64,000 nucleotides of DNA from Grifola frondosa. Its lineage: Eukaryota; Basidiomycota; Agaricomycetes; Polyporales; Grifolaceae. Below, in pieces: positions 49,264 through 60,446 of this stretch; positions within the stretch are counted from its first letter, which is position 1; every line of letters starts with the position of its first letter. The stretch spans positions 1,426,001-1,490,000 of the forward strand of contig LUGG01000006.1 of NCBI GenBank assembly GCA_001683735.1. The letters run 5' to 3'. Made by a program: the position numbers and the translations under genes. The notes under the pieces were generated by a model. It did not search any database. It was not told the origin of the DNA and worked only from the letters and a program-made list of their open reading frames with translations.

Positions 49264-50715
49264 GATGGTATCGAATACACGCCGACTAAAAGCAAAGCGC
49301 GCTGAAGCGATCGACAACCAGAAGAATGACGATATAAGGATCTTATATAGTCTCGCCTCCCATTTAATCCATCAGAAACGGCGGATCATTGGGCTAGTAA
49401 AATCCGTGTTGCTGATGGCAGTGGGTGTGGGATTGTATGTTCCTGTAACCACATCTGTAATGTCAAGTACGAGGTTACCCAGACTAAACTGTCAGAGTAC
49501 AGTCACTCGTGATCTTGCAGTGAGCGCGCCGTGGCACACGTTCCAATAAAACCGCCAGCCCGGGTGTTGTTGCACGCCGACTATCTGTCTACTAAACAAG
49601 GCAAGAATTTAGGCGACACTTTCACGTTCAGTTCAGTTTGGTGCAGTCAGCACCTGGATACATTGCGATGAGTCTCGACAACGCTCACAATTATACAGAC
49701 TGGCGCACTGCGAGCGCGAAGCGATCAACCGTACAGGCCCGGACGAGGGGAAAGAGCACATTGTTGATGCGGTGCTAGTTCCTAACCGCAGCAGGTCAGA
49801 TGTCAGCAACATCGGCGGACTCACAGTGGACTACGTGGAGACTTAGCATGCACACGTCAATACTGATGTGGATGATTTGTCCTACGATGTTCGTGCAGTA
49901 ATGATACTCGACTAGGCCGTAGGCAATAATAGCAATTGTAGCCACGCGATGCTTGATGCAGATTACGACTGTGCAGCCGCATACTAGACGGTCGCGACGT
50001 CAGGAAGTGGACTGCGTTGACAGACAAGGTTACACATACAAGGTTGTGGAACTGACCCTTGCGCAGGAGCAGCCACACATGTCTACGGACCGTATCGCCT
50101 CTGTCTTCAGGAACCGAGTAATTGATCTGGTATGGTTTAGCCATTCTAGGTTAGCTTTGAATATCAAACGCTTTTTTGCACACAGGTCCGGCAGCAAGTC
50201 AGGAACCAACGTAAGCGCGATGAGGTATGATAGCGCCAGCGCCAATATGTTCTCCGTTAAGAAATTCATATGAGAATGAGCCGACAAGTTTGAGTAGAAG
50301 ATGACAGGGCACTGGGGAATATCTATGGTGGTGACGGCACAAGTTGCTTGCTCTTACGACAAAGGCTTGAAAGACACTGGTACCGGTGCCCCGATGCGTA
50401 GAACGCGAGTACAGTGTATCGGCGGGATTGTTCACGGTTGATGACGGTTGCTTGATGGACATCAAGTGGAAGGAATGCACTGCGTGGAAAAATGTATGCA
50501 GGAGTGGGGCGACATTGAGGCAGAGAACCGTATTGGCTGCATTATAACGAAGGCTTTCGGATGACAGGGAGATGGCTGCGTGAAACAGTGCCACTACAAA
50601 AGGCTGTACGTGAGAGAACATATGCTTGCAAGAACAAACCGATCGTGCATTTGAGGACCAATTCCGGTCCCAATCCCTTTACCAGATCGAGAAGCTGCGA
50701 ACGACAGGACGAATC
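49264..50715. other. Intergenic, about 1.4 kb
   Basis: The right-hand part lies behind the F-box gene stop and the left-hand part holds the promoter of the secreted GMC gene. Minus-strand frames at 50199-50621 and 50030-50287 contain some hydrophobic stretches (ENILALALSYLIALTLVPDL) that could be the relic of a membrane protein gene, but no family is recognisable and the frames are short. Confidence 0.4.
49342..49349 (-). promoter_or_regulatory. Probable TATA box of the secreted GMC oxidoreductase gene
   Basis: TATATAAG on the minus strand, about 80 bp before the ATG at 49263. Assigned by sequence and spacing only. Confidence 0.5.
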
Positions 50716-51986
50716 CTATCGTCGCCACAGGCGTGTTTCCATGTGAGTCAGCCGCAATATTCCGCGAGCATGTAACCGGTGAAGCCGACCCTCCACTATG
50801 GAGTGCAACTCGTTGGGCGGCATGCCCGCGTTCCTGTCTAGCGTCACATGCATATCGATCAGGTCTAAGCGGGCGAACTGCTCGCTTGACAGGATCTCGT
50901 CGACACGGTTGAGACCTGTTGCAAGGGCATCGCCGTCGTCTGTAGCGATGGGTGTAGATGCCTGCCTAAAAACAGACACTTCCAGAGTGACCTTCTGCAG
51001 CTGCCTGGTAGTGAGGTGGGAGAGCATCCTCGCTACGTCAGGCCAGGAGATGGGGTGCTTGATCAACTGGATCGCGATTGAACGTAGGTTGATGTTGGAT
51101 GCCAGGCTTTGGAAGTGAGCTATAGAATCATGCAAGTGAATATGTATGAGCAATGCCTACAAGACACACCATCAAATCGTAACTAACCTTCGTAAGTCAG
51201 GACTGGCACATCCAGATGTTGCAGAGATGATTTGAGAGATTGCAACAGACCCTGAAAAGCAGCACTGCTGCATCCGAGAGCGAATCTTGAAATCTCAAAA
51301 CTCTGAATGGTGCTGACGGATGGCGTGTGACAAAGCCAATCGTACAATACGACAAAGTGCTCGGGAACCACTTTGTTCACAGCCAGGGAAACCAAGCGCG
51401 GTCGCCCACTACGACAACTCCAAATCGTCGACGGACCAGATACATCCCACTCAACATTGCAGAGTACAAGGTTGTCCAGGCGTGGCAGAGCACAAACAAG
51501 GCGCTGGAACTCACGGAACGAGCTGAAATTGCACCCACGTAGCGCAAGCTTCGTAACGCCTGTCAGGCGAGGCACGAGCGTGAAGAAGCTCGGGTGCAAT
51601 GGCACGACCTTCCAATTCACTAATGCGAAGTGGAGCGTCTCAAGGTTGTGCAGGTGCGCTGCAAAGAGGTGAAGGATAAGATGGGCTAGAGGACTCCGCT
51701 TGTCCTCCCAGATATGGAGGTCGCGCACGAAGTCAAAATATGGCCGCATGTGCAGCTGATGGAGGACGAGATGGACTAGGGAGTCGAACGATGAACGTTT
51801 GTCGATACGAAGCGAGTTAAAGAGGTAGTACCGGCTCGCGGGGAGCCAGGCGCGGCACGTGAGGGCGCAACAGCACAGAGCTTGTTTAGCGGGCCAGACG
51901 AAGGAGATGATATGGTCAGTGATTTCTGGAGGAAATGCGGGCGACATGATGGACGATAGCAAGATAGGATGGCGCATCGTGCGCAT
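50716..51986 (-). CDS. F-box protein, possibly with degenerate leucine-rich repeats
   Basis: Begins MRTMRHPILLSSIMSPAFPP; the F-box is FPPEITDHIISFVWP followed by CCCALTCRAWLPASRYYLFN, the usual layout in mushroom F-box proteins. The remainder is Leu-rich with irregular repeat-like segments (LHNLETLHFALVNWKVVPLH, LTGVTKLALRGCNFSSF, LPRLDNLVLCNVEW). After a short intron (about 51119-51184) the second exon runs from HFQSLASNINLRSIAIQL to METRLWRR. F-box proteins connect substrates to the SCF ubiquitin ligase through Skp1; the Leu-rich part would choose the substrate. The second Met at 51947 (MSPAFPPEI) is an equally good start. The long first exon is free of frameshifts. Confidence 0.75.
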
Positions 51987-52268
51987 CGGGTTCAGTCTCG
52001 GATTGATTTCGTCTGCCTCGTGGATGATGAAGGGTATCTTGCCGTCATCGAATGAGCGCTTCTTGAGATACCAGCGCTCAAATCCCTAGTGGTACAAGTA
52101 GTGTAAGGAAGACATTGCATACACAGGATTACTATACATGTTAACGTGAGCATATGAGCATATAAAAAGGTAAAATCAAGTATGAAAGACCACACACAAC
52201 CAAGACAACATATGTCCAAATATCCGTTTCTTGGTCCTACAGTTGGGAATACTAACGTTCATAGCTCA
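51987..52268. other. Intergenic gap between F-box and DUF7330 genes
   Basis: About 280 bp with the promoter of the F-box gene. Nothing else is recognisable. Confidence 0.4.
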
Positions 52269-53446
52269 TTACCTTTGAGCTAGTCCCGCCTCCAGCATTT
52301 TTGCCTGTGTTTGCACATATTCCCCAAGCGCTTTGCCATGCGCCTCAACTCGCGCTCTTACAAGCGCACCAAGCCGTTTGAGTAGCCCGAGTTCCTTTGA
52401 GAGACTGTCCACCCTATCTATCCCACTGACGCCAACGGTGATGTGTCCCCCGTGCGAGCGCACAACACAACAGTCTTCTTCTTTCTTAAGAATCGGGGAG
52501 TGGTCCGCGCTGGAGTGGAAGATTACAATCGTCTCGTGATCTGACGCGCGAGCTATCTGCGCACGCTCCCCAAACCCAGGAAGGAAATCGACAGCGCCCT
52601 TGTTACGCGTTTGGAACGCGATGGCTCCCGTGGAATGTCGGTGGCAACAGGAGAAGGACATCGCCTATCGATTGAATTGTGATGTCAATCAGGCGTCTCA
52701 AGCTGCGAAACACAAGAAGCTTACCTTTTCGTGTCGTGACGTGAAGGTGGACACATCTTGTGGGCTGTATTTCAAACTATTCCGCGGCACCGCATAAACT
52801 CCACTTATTGCCACATCGATATAGCAAGTACTCACCAAGTTGACAACGATATTGCCTTTTTTACTTGACACGACAATATGGGCTGGTATTCTCCCACTTC
52901 CCCGCACTCCTGTCTCTTCCCCAACAACTCCTAAGTCTAGCTTAATAGCATTGTGTCTCGTATGAAAATTAGCGTGAGTTTCTGGGGTAGGTGCTTTGCG
53001 CAAGAAGGAACGTCTTGGCTGCGAGATGTGAGGTTTCGGTATTGGCGCCGGCAGAAGTGGGTCAACGAGATATGTTCCTGCAATGTGTCCAAATTATGTC
53101 GTTAGAATGAAATATTTCCAGCAACACATTTAGTACAAACCGGATATGGCATTCTGTTTCGAGACGAGAGAGAACTGATTTACAAGTTGAGGGTTTTGAG
53201 GCTGAAATACTGATAAGGATCCAGAGCGCTCGGCAGGCGGAGACTCTGAGGCAACGTCTTGCCCTGCCACGGCGCTGGTACCGGCAGCTGAAGAGGTAGG
53301 AGCGTAAGGTGGGGGGGATAGCTATGTTCGTCCGTATTCGAGCTCTGCAGGAACGAATTGAGAGCAATGAATCAACTCTGTGGACACTGTCGTACCTCCT
53401 CAGTCTTCGGAGGGAGAGCAGGGAGTTCTGAGTCTACCAAAATCAT
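52269..53446 (-). CDS. DUF7330-type fungal protein of unknown function
   Basis: Starts MILVDSELPALPPKTEE at 53446. Exon 2 gives a Pro/Ser-rich segment (YAPTSSAAGTSAVAGQDVAS, FSLVSKQNAISG), exon 3 TYLVDPLLPAPIPKP, the beta-rich block NAIKLDLGVVGEETGVRGSG and IPAHIVVSSKKGNIVVNL, and the last exon FQTRNKGAVDFLPGFGERAQ, followed by SHGGHITVGVSG and the end at KMLEAGLAQR. The repeated pattern of short strands with 'sskkGNIvV', 'rnkGavdF' and 'shgGhItVgV' is what I associate with the DUF7330 family, common in Agaricomycetes and of unknown function. One C seems missing from the seven-base C run (G run 53311-53317 on the plus strand), since the frame before and after it differs. The family call rests on pattern recognition and should be treated as probable. 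Confidence 0.65.
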
Positions 53447-54702
53447 CTTGACACAACAGTAGGGAGATAATGGGTAGAAGGAAAGAGTGTGGAAGCAGGT
53501 TTGATTCCGCGGTCATAATAGACACTAGCAGCACAGCCTAAGCGCGGTCGCGTGAGCATAGCATTCGTTTTGACGTAGACACACTGCGGGATGGCCGAGA
53601 TACATGAAGACGGCATGCTAAGTGTGTTCCACCATAAGGCCACCGCAGACCGTATCCTTATCTCTAGCGGTCGTGAAGCCCTTGAACAGGAATATCACAA
53701 TCATAGCTACATTGTCACAGTCGTTGTTGCCAGTAGAGTTTTCTTCACAGATGCGGGAATATGCGCAGACATGCGCAGACTCATTCGATAGAATGTCTAC
53801 CGAAGAATATTGATGAAGAAGCTAAGCTTAAGCTTGAAAGCCAGACCTTGAACGCAGTGCCCGGGAAAGACAAGTTTTGTGAGATTCACTATCAGAGTAC
53901 ATAAAGCGGGTAAGTAAGAAATGTTGATCGAGTGCTAGCAATATTAAGACCCCGCAAGTGTATTAATATTGTTTATGTGGCTCTGCAACAACGATGGGCG
54001 AACTTGAAGTCTGGCTGCCAATGTTTATTTGATCATGATATGACTAACAGTGAGTACATATCCAAATCCGACATTGAAAGTGAGGACCAATTTTTAGTAA
54101 TAGTTGCGTTAATTCGCTGACAGCCTGTAGGAGTACGATCACGCGTTGCGGCAAACGATTTTTGCTGATCGTGGATGACCCAGGATGAGGAAAGGCGAGG
54201 CAATGTCTGGCGACCACGGAGCCCCGCAGTGCGAAAACGGCCCCCTTCTTTTAAGGTAAAACGTTAATGATCAGAGGTTTCGATACGAGCCTCACTCAAA
54301 CAGAAGGCATGATGGCCGCGACAGCGACTCGGAAGTCTTCCAATGATCCGAGTCCACGCAGTTCGGATTGGCGCATACGAATGTGTTCGGCATTGTCACT
54401 GATAGTTCTATCAGCAACAACAGGGCAAATGCAACGCAATGCTACCCCAAGATGACCAGGCTACTCGAAATCATTGGCAGGGACGCAGTAAGGCCTACGT
54501 CATGATGCTCACACCTATGCTGAGCGGATACGCCAGTGGACGTTCACACTCATTGCGTTGACATTGGCTGCGCATTGTTACTGGAGCATACATAATCCAG
54601 ACGTTGCGCGGTGCAGTGCACCTACCCAAAGCCCATAGATAAATTTACCTGACCCCGACCAGACACCATTCGTTTGTTCAAACTTGACCTTAACCGTGGA
54701 TC
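53447..54702. other. Divergent intergenic region
   Basis: About 1.26 kb between the starts of the DUF7330 gene (-) and the short-chain dehydrogenase gene (+). Only small unsupported frames are seen. It should carry both promoters. Confidence 0.45.
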
Positions 54703-56161
54703 ATGACTACTGCTGAGAAACGGTGTCCGTCTCCTATCCGAGAGCTCAAGAACAACCTCGCTCCCCTCCAGAGCTTCAGCCCTCCCAAGCCCAAGTTCAG
54801 CACTGACCAGATTCCAGACCTAACCGGCCGCGTGATGATAGTCACTGGTACGTCTGCATGTCATTCGTAGCATATTAAGCCATCTCATGGTTTACAGGCG
54901 GATACGCAGGTGTCGGCAAAGAGACGGTCAAGGTGCGCAATCTTCCAGAAGTTGACGAGGATGCTGAGTGACTCTCTCAGGCACTTCTCCAACACAATGC
55001 GAAGGTCTACATCGCAGCGCGGAACAGGCAAAAGGCTACCGAGGCTATTGCCGACCTGAAAGCACAGACAGGTCAGGCAGCGCTCTTTCTTGAGCTTGAT
55101 TTGGCCGATCTGGCTGCTGTTCAAAAGTCTGCGCAGGAGTTCTTGAGGTCCGCCCTTTCGCTCTTCGACTTAGTTTGCATTCACTCACGTTTGGTATCAT
55201 CAGCAAGGAACACGAATTGCACGTACTATTCAACAACGCGTGAGTTACTACGACTCCTCTGCAGCATTATAACGTTGTGTACTGACTCCTCTTGCGAAGA
55301 GGTGTGATGGTTACCCAATCGACAAGCTTTCTGCCAACGGCTACGACTACAATTCGCGACCAATGTCATGGGTGCGTGCCGTCTTTTTTCCACTCCATGT
55401 ATATGAATTCACATACATCTTTCAGGCCACTGGTATTTCACTGAGCTGCTGATACCTGCGCTCCTCGCCGGAAAGGAGACCTCCCCGACCACATGCACGT
55501 GTTATCACCACTTCATCCTCCAGTGCTTATATGGCCACAATCAAATGGGACACACTGAGGGATGGATCTGCGCGCAGGAAGCTGTCGCCCACGATGCTGT
55601 ATAATCAAAGTAAATTTGTATGTGCAAATTTTTTTTAATCACTTGGGAGGATTTTGACGAATCGGACCAGGCGAACGTTGTAGTCGCGTGTGAGGTTGCG
55701 AGACGCTATGGCGATCAAGGAATCGTATCGATGTCGTGCCATCCAGGTGCGGCCACTTGAAATACATTGAAATTAACCTCACAGCTGCACATGTTAGGTT
55801 ACCTCAAGACTGACCTCCAACGGGAGTTCAATCCTGTTGCCCACAAGTTTGCGGCACGTTGCATCATACTAGTATTGCGGATTCGTGGCTTATGTTCATT
55901 TTTCCTTCCAGAACCTCGTGCTGCATCCAGCGCCGTTGGGCGCGCTCACGCAGTTGTGGGGAGGCACGATGCCGGAGACCTTGGCCTATAACGGAAAGGT
56001 CTGTGATTGGTTCGTCATCTCATACTAGTGGAGTACTTATGCGGATTTTCTAGTTCCTGATTCCCTGGGCACGTGTAGGTGAGTGCAGGAAGGAGGCATA
56101 CGATCCTGAGATCGGAAGGCAGCTGTGGAGCTGGCTCCAGGAGCAGGTGAGAGAAAGGTAG
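54703..56161 (+). CDS. Short-chain dehydrogenase/reductase (SDR), several frameshifts
   Basis: Starts MTTAEKRCPSPIRELKNNLA; then DLTGRVMIVTGGYAGVGKET, the TGxxxGxG cofactor motif of classical SDRs, then LLQHNAKVYIAARNRQKATE, LDLADLAAVQKSAQEFL and HVLFNNA. The catalytic part has SSSSAYMAT and MLYNQSKF (Tyr and Lys of the YxxxK motif), then VVVACEVARRYGDQGIVSM, LKTDLQREFNP and LHPAPLGALTQLWGG; the stop is at 56159-56161. The family oxidises or reduces alcohol/ketone groups with NAD(P); the layout resembles fungal retinol-dehydrogenase-like SDRs. At least three single-base losses (about 55313-55320, 55355-55360, 55485-55490) interrupt it, so it may be a pseudogene, although other genes in this window show the same kind of breaks. 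Substrate unknown. Confidence 0.78.
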
Positions 56162-56699
56162 ATTTAGCGGATATTTATATCTTCGGTATGTTCTTCTTGC
56201 ACGCGTCGGAAATGCTGCTTTATTCGGGACTTTCTGGGATTCCAGTCCACGAGTTCCGTACAAGTCATGGTGAACATCCAACATGGGCCGATCTTATGAA
56301 GAGTTGGCTGAGGCTCGACGTAATGTTACAGAAGTATTCGAGCAGCCCCCCTTGCGAGAGACGTGAATGCTAATTGGATTCTCCGTCCTAGTAACATTCA
56401 GTCCATGGGCACTTGCAACGCGAGGTTGATATGTCTGTAGGATCCAAAAAATGGTGTCGACTAGGTGTTAAGCAATGCTTAGAGGCTTAACATGCCACCG
56501 GCCATTTAGATGAGCTCCAAAATGCATTCATATATGCGGCGGTGTGCTGGCTTGGGCAGCGATGGGAACAGGAACTGGATACCCTTTGAGTATGAGAAAA
56601 TTTGACGACAGACAAAGTAACAGATGTTCTATGCACATTTCACTTCCTGGGATAGTCTGAAGGCCGCCCGAAATTGTGGCCCTACAGACCGCCAAAGAC
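56162..56699. other. Convergent intergenic region
   Basis: About 540 bp between the dehydrogenase 3' end (+) and the CK1-like C-terminal fragment (-). Nothing recognisable. Confidence 0.45.
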
Positions 56700-57153
56700 T
56701 CAATCATCGATTACCTCACGAATACGCTGAATCTGCGCATCCAACAGCTCTTCTTCTGCATGAGGCAGCGTCAAAGATCGGTCACGTTCGTCCTGGATAT
56801 CGTCCCAGTCTGCGATGTCAAATGCAAAATAACTGTCGGATAACTTGACCGCGCCTTCGCCGAGCTCCGCCTGGATGGCAGCTTCCGGGGTGCCAGTCCA
56901 TGGCCAAGTATCTTCCGTTGCTCGCCGCTTGCTGACCTTCGCGAGCTCGTCAAACCAGCCGCGAGCCCCCGTCCATTCCGCTCGTTCTGGCTCGATGCTG
57001 TTGGCGTGGAGAGCCGTGATCCGCGGTATACAGGGAAGTCTCTGCGCTTGTGCATGCTCTCGGAGGCCTTCACATCCTCTTCGTTCGCCACAGTCAAGTG
57101 TCCCGTAGCGAGCTTCTCTGGCAGGTGTTCGGCATCGCTTGCATCGATTTGGA
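56700..57153 (-). pseudogene. C-terminal exon of CK1-like kinase copy B, separated from its kinase part
   Basis: Closely matches the last exon of copy A (39152-39623): [57 protein letters not shown], and the shared end [15 protein letters not shown] to REVIDD. Similarity begins exactly at the bases TCCAAATCGATG (minus strand, from 57153), which correspond to TCCAGATCGATG in copy A. The preceding bases of copy A are found instead at 62855-62860, at the end of the kinase part. There is no splice acceptor or start of its own. The frame also slips near 57025-57035 after RDFPVY. This is a stranded exon. Confidence 0.82.
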
Positions 57154-57721
57154 GCGATTGTCATCCTTGGTGTATGTTCTAACTTCTACCAAATTTTCCA
57201 ATCCTAGCAGCTGCCGTGATATTGAAGCTTCAGACATGCTGCTGGGACACCTAGCTTCTGTGTAGCACAAGGGAGCATCATCTCTTCTTCCTTCCATGCT
57301 TCGGGAATAGAACTGGAGGAAGTCCAGCCCATAATTCTTGGTGCTGCTAATAAACGTAATACTCTGTTTGTGGATACTTACGTCGTCTTGTGTTCTGGGC
57401 AGTTTATGCGATATCTTATTGTCACCCTCTTTCTCTGAGTCTGATCAAAATCTTCGTTCAACGTTTTCATCTATTGCGTCACAGAAACATGTCGATACGA
57501 TAAAGGCATACGCCACAGAACACGTATGCTACAATACAAGCACGATACATGTCACAGACTTATCCATCTAATTTACAACATAGATACGTGATAAATGCGA
57601 TGGTCTGAGAGCGGGATGCGGGTATCAATGAGATGGATGTGAGCGTGGACGGAGCACTGGCGGAAGGTTAGCGGGAGGTGTGGTATCATATTGGCATAAG
57701 CGTCTTGTTCCGCGGAGGCGA
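57154..57721. other. 3' flank of the FunK1 gene inside the insertion
   Basis: About 570 bp between the left insertion border and the FunK1 stop. Only short unsupported frames are present. Confidence 0.45.
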
Positions 57722-60446
57722 TTACGCGCGCCTGGGACGTTTCCTCAGCCAAGCATATGCAAGAATATCTTCTGCGCGATGCTTCTGTCCAGTGGTGGTG
57801 GCATAGCTACCTGTATTACCCCCGCGTGTCCTTTTGGAAGTGTAATTCATCGGCAACTGATCTCCTAGCTTGTCATCACTGGGCCAAATAGCGGTTTTGA
57901 CAGCCTGCCGCAACAATAGACGCATTGTGCGATGTCCCTTTAAATTTGCCGCCGCCGCCGCCGCATCTTCATCGGCAGCAGTCTTCTTTCGATTCTTCGC
58001 AGATTTGCCCAGTTCCTCGCCAATATCTTCATCCGTCACGAAAGCAGCATACTTGTTAGTTTGCGTCTCGGATTGTCCCTTCGCCTGAGCATCCGTACCA
58101 CTGGTGGACGGCTGGCGAAGCTCTTGCTCACGCTCCATCATACGGTAGCGCCCTTGAAACCACGGCAACATCGTGGCAATGAGGTCGTTCAACGGGTGCG
58201 GGCGCGAACCTTCGCCGGTGAAGACAATTTTTTGGTTATCGCACCATTTGAGTACAGCGTTCTCTAACGCCCTTCGCTTGCCCTGCCCGCAGCTATATTC
58301 TCCGTTGGTAAATGAATAGCTGTCGAAGAAATCGAGCATAAAACTCGCGACATCTGTGGAATTGTGTCCGAGATAGCGGACGCTGTAGTAGACGAGCACG
58401 TAGAAGAACGACTCGAGTTCGTCTTCAATCATCGGTCGTCGAGCTTTGTCATCGAGGATGGCACTCGACATGAACTGCCAGGTGCCCTGTATACAACAAA
58501 ATAAGGATTATTGCGGCAATGTTCATTGGAAAATAACCTCACTGTGCGGCCATCCCTGCGCGCCACATCAGGCGTGCCTGGCGGTGCGATAGGCTTCGAG
58601 AGCTCCCAATCGTTGAGGAGTCCTGTCCAGACATATTGTGTTACACCCTCACGACTCGTGACTTGAAGCGGATACATCAGCATATTGCCGGAGCTGATGT
58701 CTCGGTGAAGTACACGAGCATTTGTCACAGCATCCTCGTGAGCTAAAGCGAGTCAGCGTAGAATCTGCTGCTTGTCAGAAGAACACTCACCTATGATGCA
58801 ATCTGAAATCAATTTGACCAGCTCGAGCGATGTTTCGAACTCGCTCAACGGCTTGCCCACCTCCATCTCGACCAGACGATAATGAACGAGCGTTGACGGA
58901 GGGTGACGCCTGTCGCCCGAAGAATCCATGCTGCTGCTGCCTTTACGGAGCCTTTCCGGCATCGTCTGCCAGATGGACCGCGTTACTGTAACCTGTGCAG
59001 CGACGTCTCCGTGATATAACAGAGTAGGAACATTGCGGACACCGGACTTGTTGAGGTGTGAGAGAATGTCGCCCTCCAAATGGAGCTCGCCAGGACGCAG
59101 TGGATAGTCATCGTCCTCGCTTTCCTCCACATCTTCATCAATCTCATCATCTTCTTCTTCCACATCTTCGTCCGTCTCATCGTCATCCGTCTCATCGCCA
59201 TCCATCTCATCGTCATCCATCTCATCGTCTCATCTCATCGTCATCTTCCGTCGCTTCCACTGTATCTTCATGCGCCTTCTGCTCTTCAACTGGGAGGTCC
59301 GACACATACCGCCACTGGTCCTTCAGGTGCACGAACGTCTCGGTCTCGACGTCGACTGCAACAAAACTACGTGTTCCGCGACCGACCAGATCAGGCTTCT
59401 CACCATGGGCCTCCCCAACCAGAAGGTAACGCGTCCCCTTCTCTTTGTCTTCGACTGTGAGCTTGTATCGAGGCCACTTTCCCTCCAGCGACTGAGCGAA
59501 CGCCTCCCGGATGTAGTCGAACGGCTCCGGCAGTTTCTTCTTAGCCATCTCGTCCATCAGTCGGAAAAGCTTCGTACGAGGGTTCACGAGCTGCGCCGTG
59601 GGATCATATCCTTGAGCCTCGTCCGTCATGTGCGAGAACCTCCAGAAGAACTCTCCGAGGATCTCGGGATTCTTCTTGTAGTCGAACTTCTCGCTCACGA
59701 CTGCGCCGGCGCGGTCCCATCGGATCAGGCGCGCGAACTTGTGCATGACGAAGACGAATATAGGTGAGTGCGGTGTTGGCGGTTCATGGCCATCTCCGCG
59801 TATGCGATAGTTGTCCTCGAACTTGAGCAGCGCGATGAATCGACTCGAAAAGTTTCTTTGCCGTGTCGTTAAACGCATCGTCTTCCTTCCCTTCCTCTTG
59901 AACTCGATCCACATGCTTTGATGGATCCAATTTGGTCGTCTGTCTTGGGAGCCCCGTTCATTTTATACATTCCGACGTCCACTTTATTCTTTCCCGGATC
60001 GTCCGGATCATATTTCGTATCGCAGGGAATGCATTTGTATCCTGGGCAAATCTTACCTCTTCGATCGCCTTACACTAAACAGGAATTCAGTCGACGATAA
60101 AACGCGACGAACACAACGGTGCCACATACGAAGATCTTATACAACTCGATTTCCGGTCCCGCCTTCTTCGGAATGTCGTTGAACATGCCCCTGTAGTCGG
60201 GGTGTTGCAACAGTATCCTTTCTGAGTTGACAGCCATGGAGTTCAAGAAGAGACGGATCTTGAGCTTTGCCCACTTGCCGCTCATGTCGTACGCGAGCAA
60301 CTTTCGCTCAGGGCCGATTTGGGTGGCTCCCGAGAGTTTTGGCTTGGTCTCTGGCGAATTTTGCCATACCTGGTGTCTTGAGCGTGAACCTTCTGTATCT
60401 GTCGGGCAGGAGGTTCTTCAGCGTCGAGCTCATCAGAGGAATCCAT
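57722..60446 (-). CDS. FunK1-family protein kinase
   Basis: The N-terminal region contains ERKLLAYDMSGKWAKLKIRL and HPDYRGMFNDIPKKAGPEIE; then FVMHKFARLIRWDRAGAVVS with FDYKKNPEILGEFFWRF and MTDEAQGYDPTA, GRGTRSFVAVDVETETFVHL with KDQWR. After an acidic Asp/Glu tract come SGVRNVPTLLYHGDVAAQVT, the catalytic loop NARVLHRDISSGNMLM, the metal motif region GLLNDWELSKPI, and GTWQFMSSAIL. The end at 57722 is AWLRKRPRRA. FunK1 kinases (PF17667) are a mushroom-specific group with HRD-I-S-x-G-N loops; roles are mostly unknown. The start is unresolved: an ATG at 60446 has an ideal context (CCCACCATGG), another frame offers Mets at 60433 and 60520. The frame shifts near 60340-60350, 59925-59935 and at the acidic repeat near 59225-59235. 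Confidence 0.82.
59105..59235 (-). repeat. Imperfect short repeat encoding an acidic Asp/Glu/Met tract
   Basis: Units resembling GATGACGATGAGACG are repeated on the minus strand and encode MDDDEMDGDETDDDETDE and VEEEDDEIDEDVEESEDDD inside the FunK1 gene. Such tracts expand and contract by slippage. The reading frame is broken at its upstream end. The homologous plus-strand FunK1 copy has a much shorter acidic stretch (DEEEKQDEND) at this point. Confidence 0.75.

Noticed and set aside
50030..50621. Membrane protein gene on the minus strand between the GMC and F-box genes
   Set aside because: A few hydrophobic stretches exist, but the frames are short, do not join by good splice sites and match no family I recognise.
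56125..56373. Small plus-strand gene after the dehydrogenase
   Set aside because: It overlaps the dehydrogenase 3' end in another frame and has no supporting feature.
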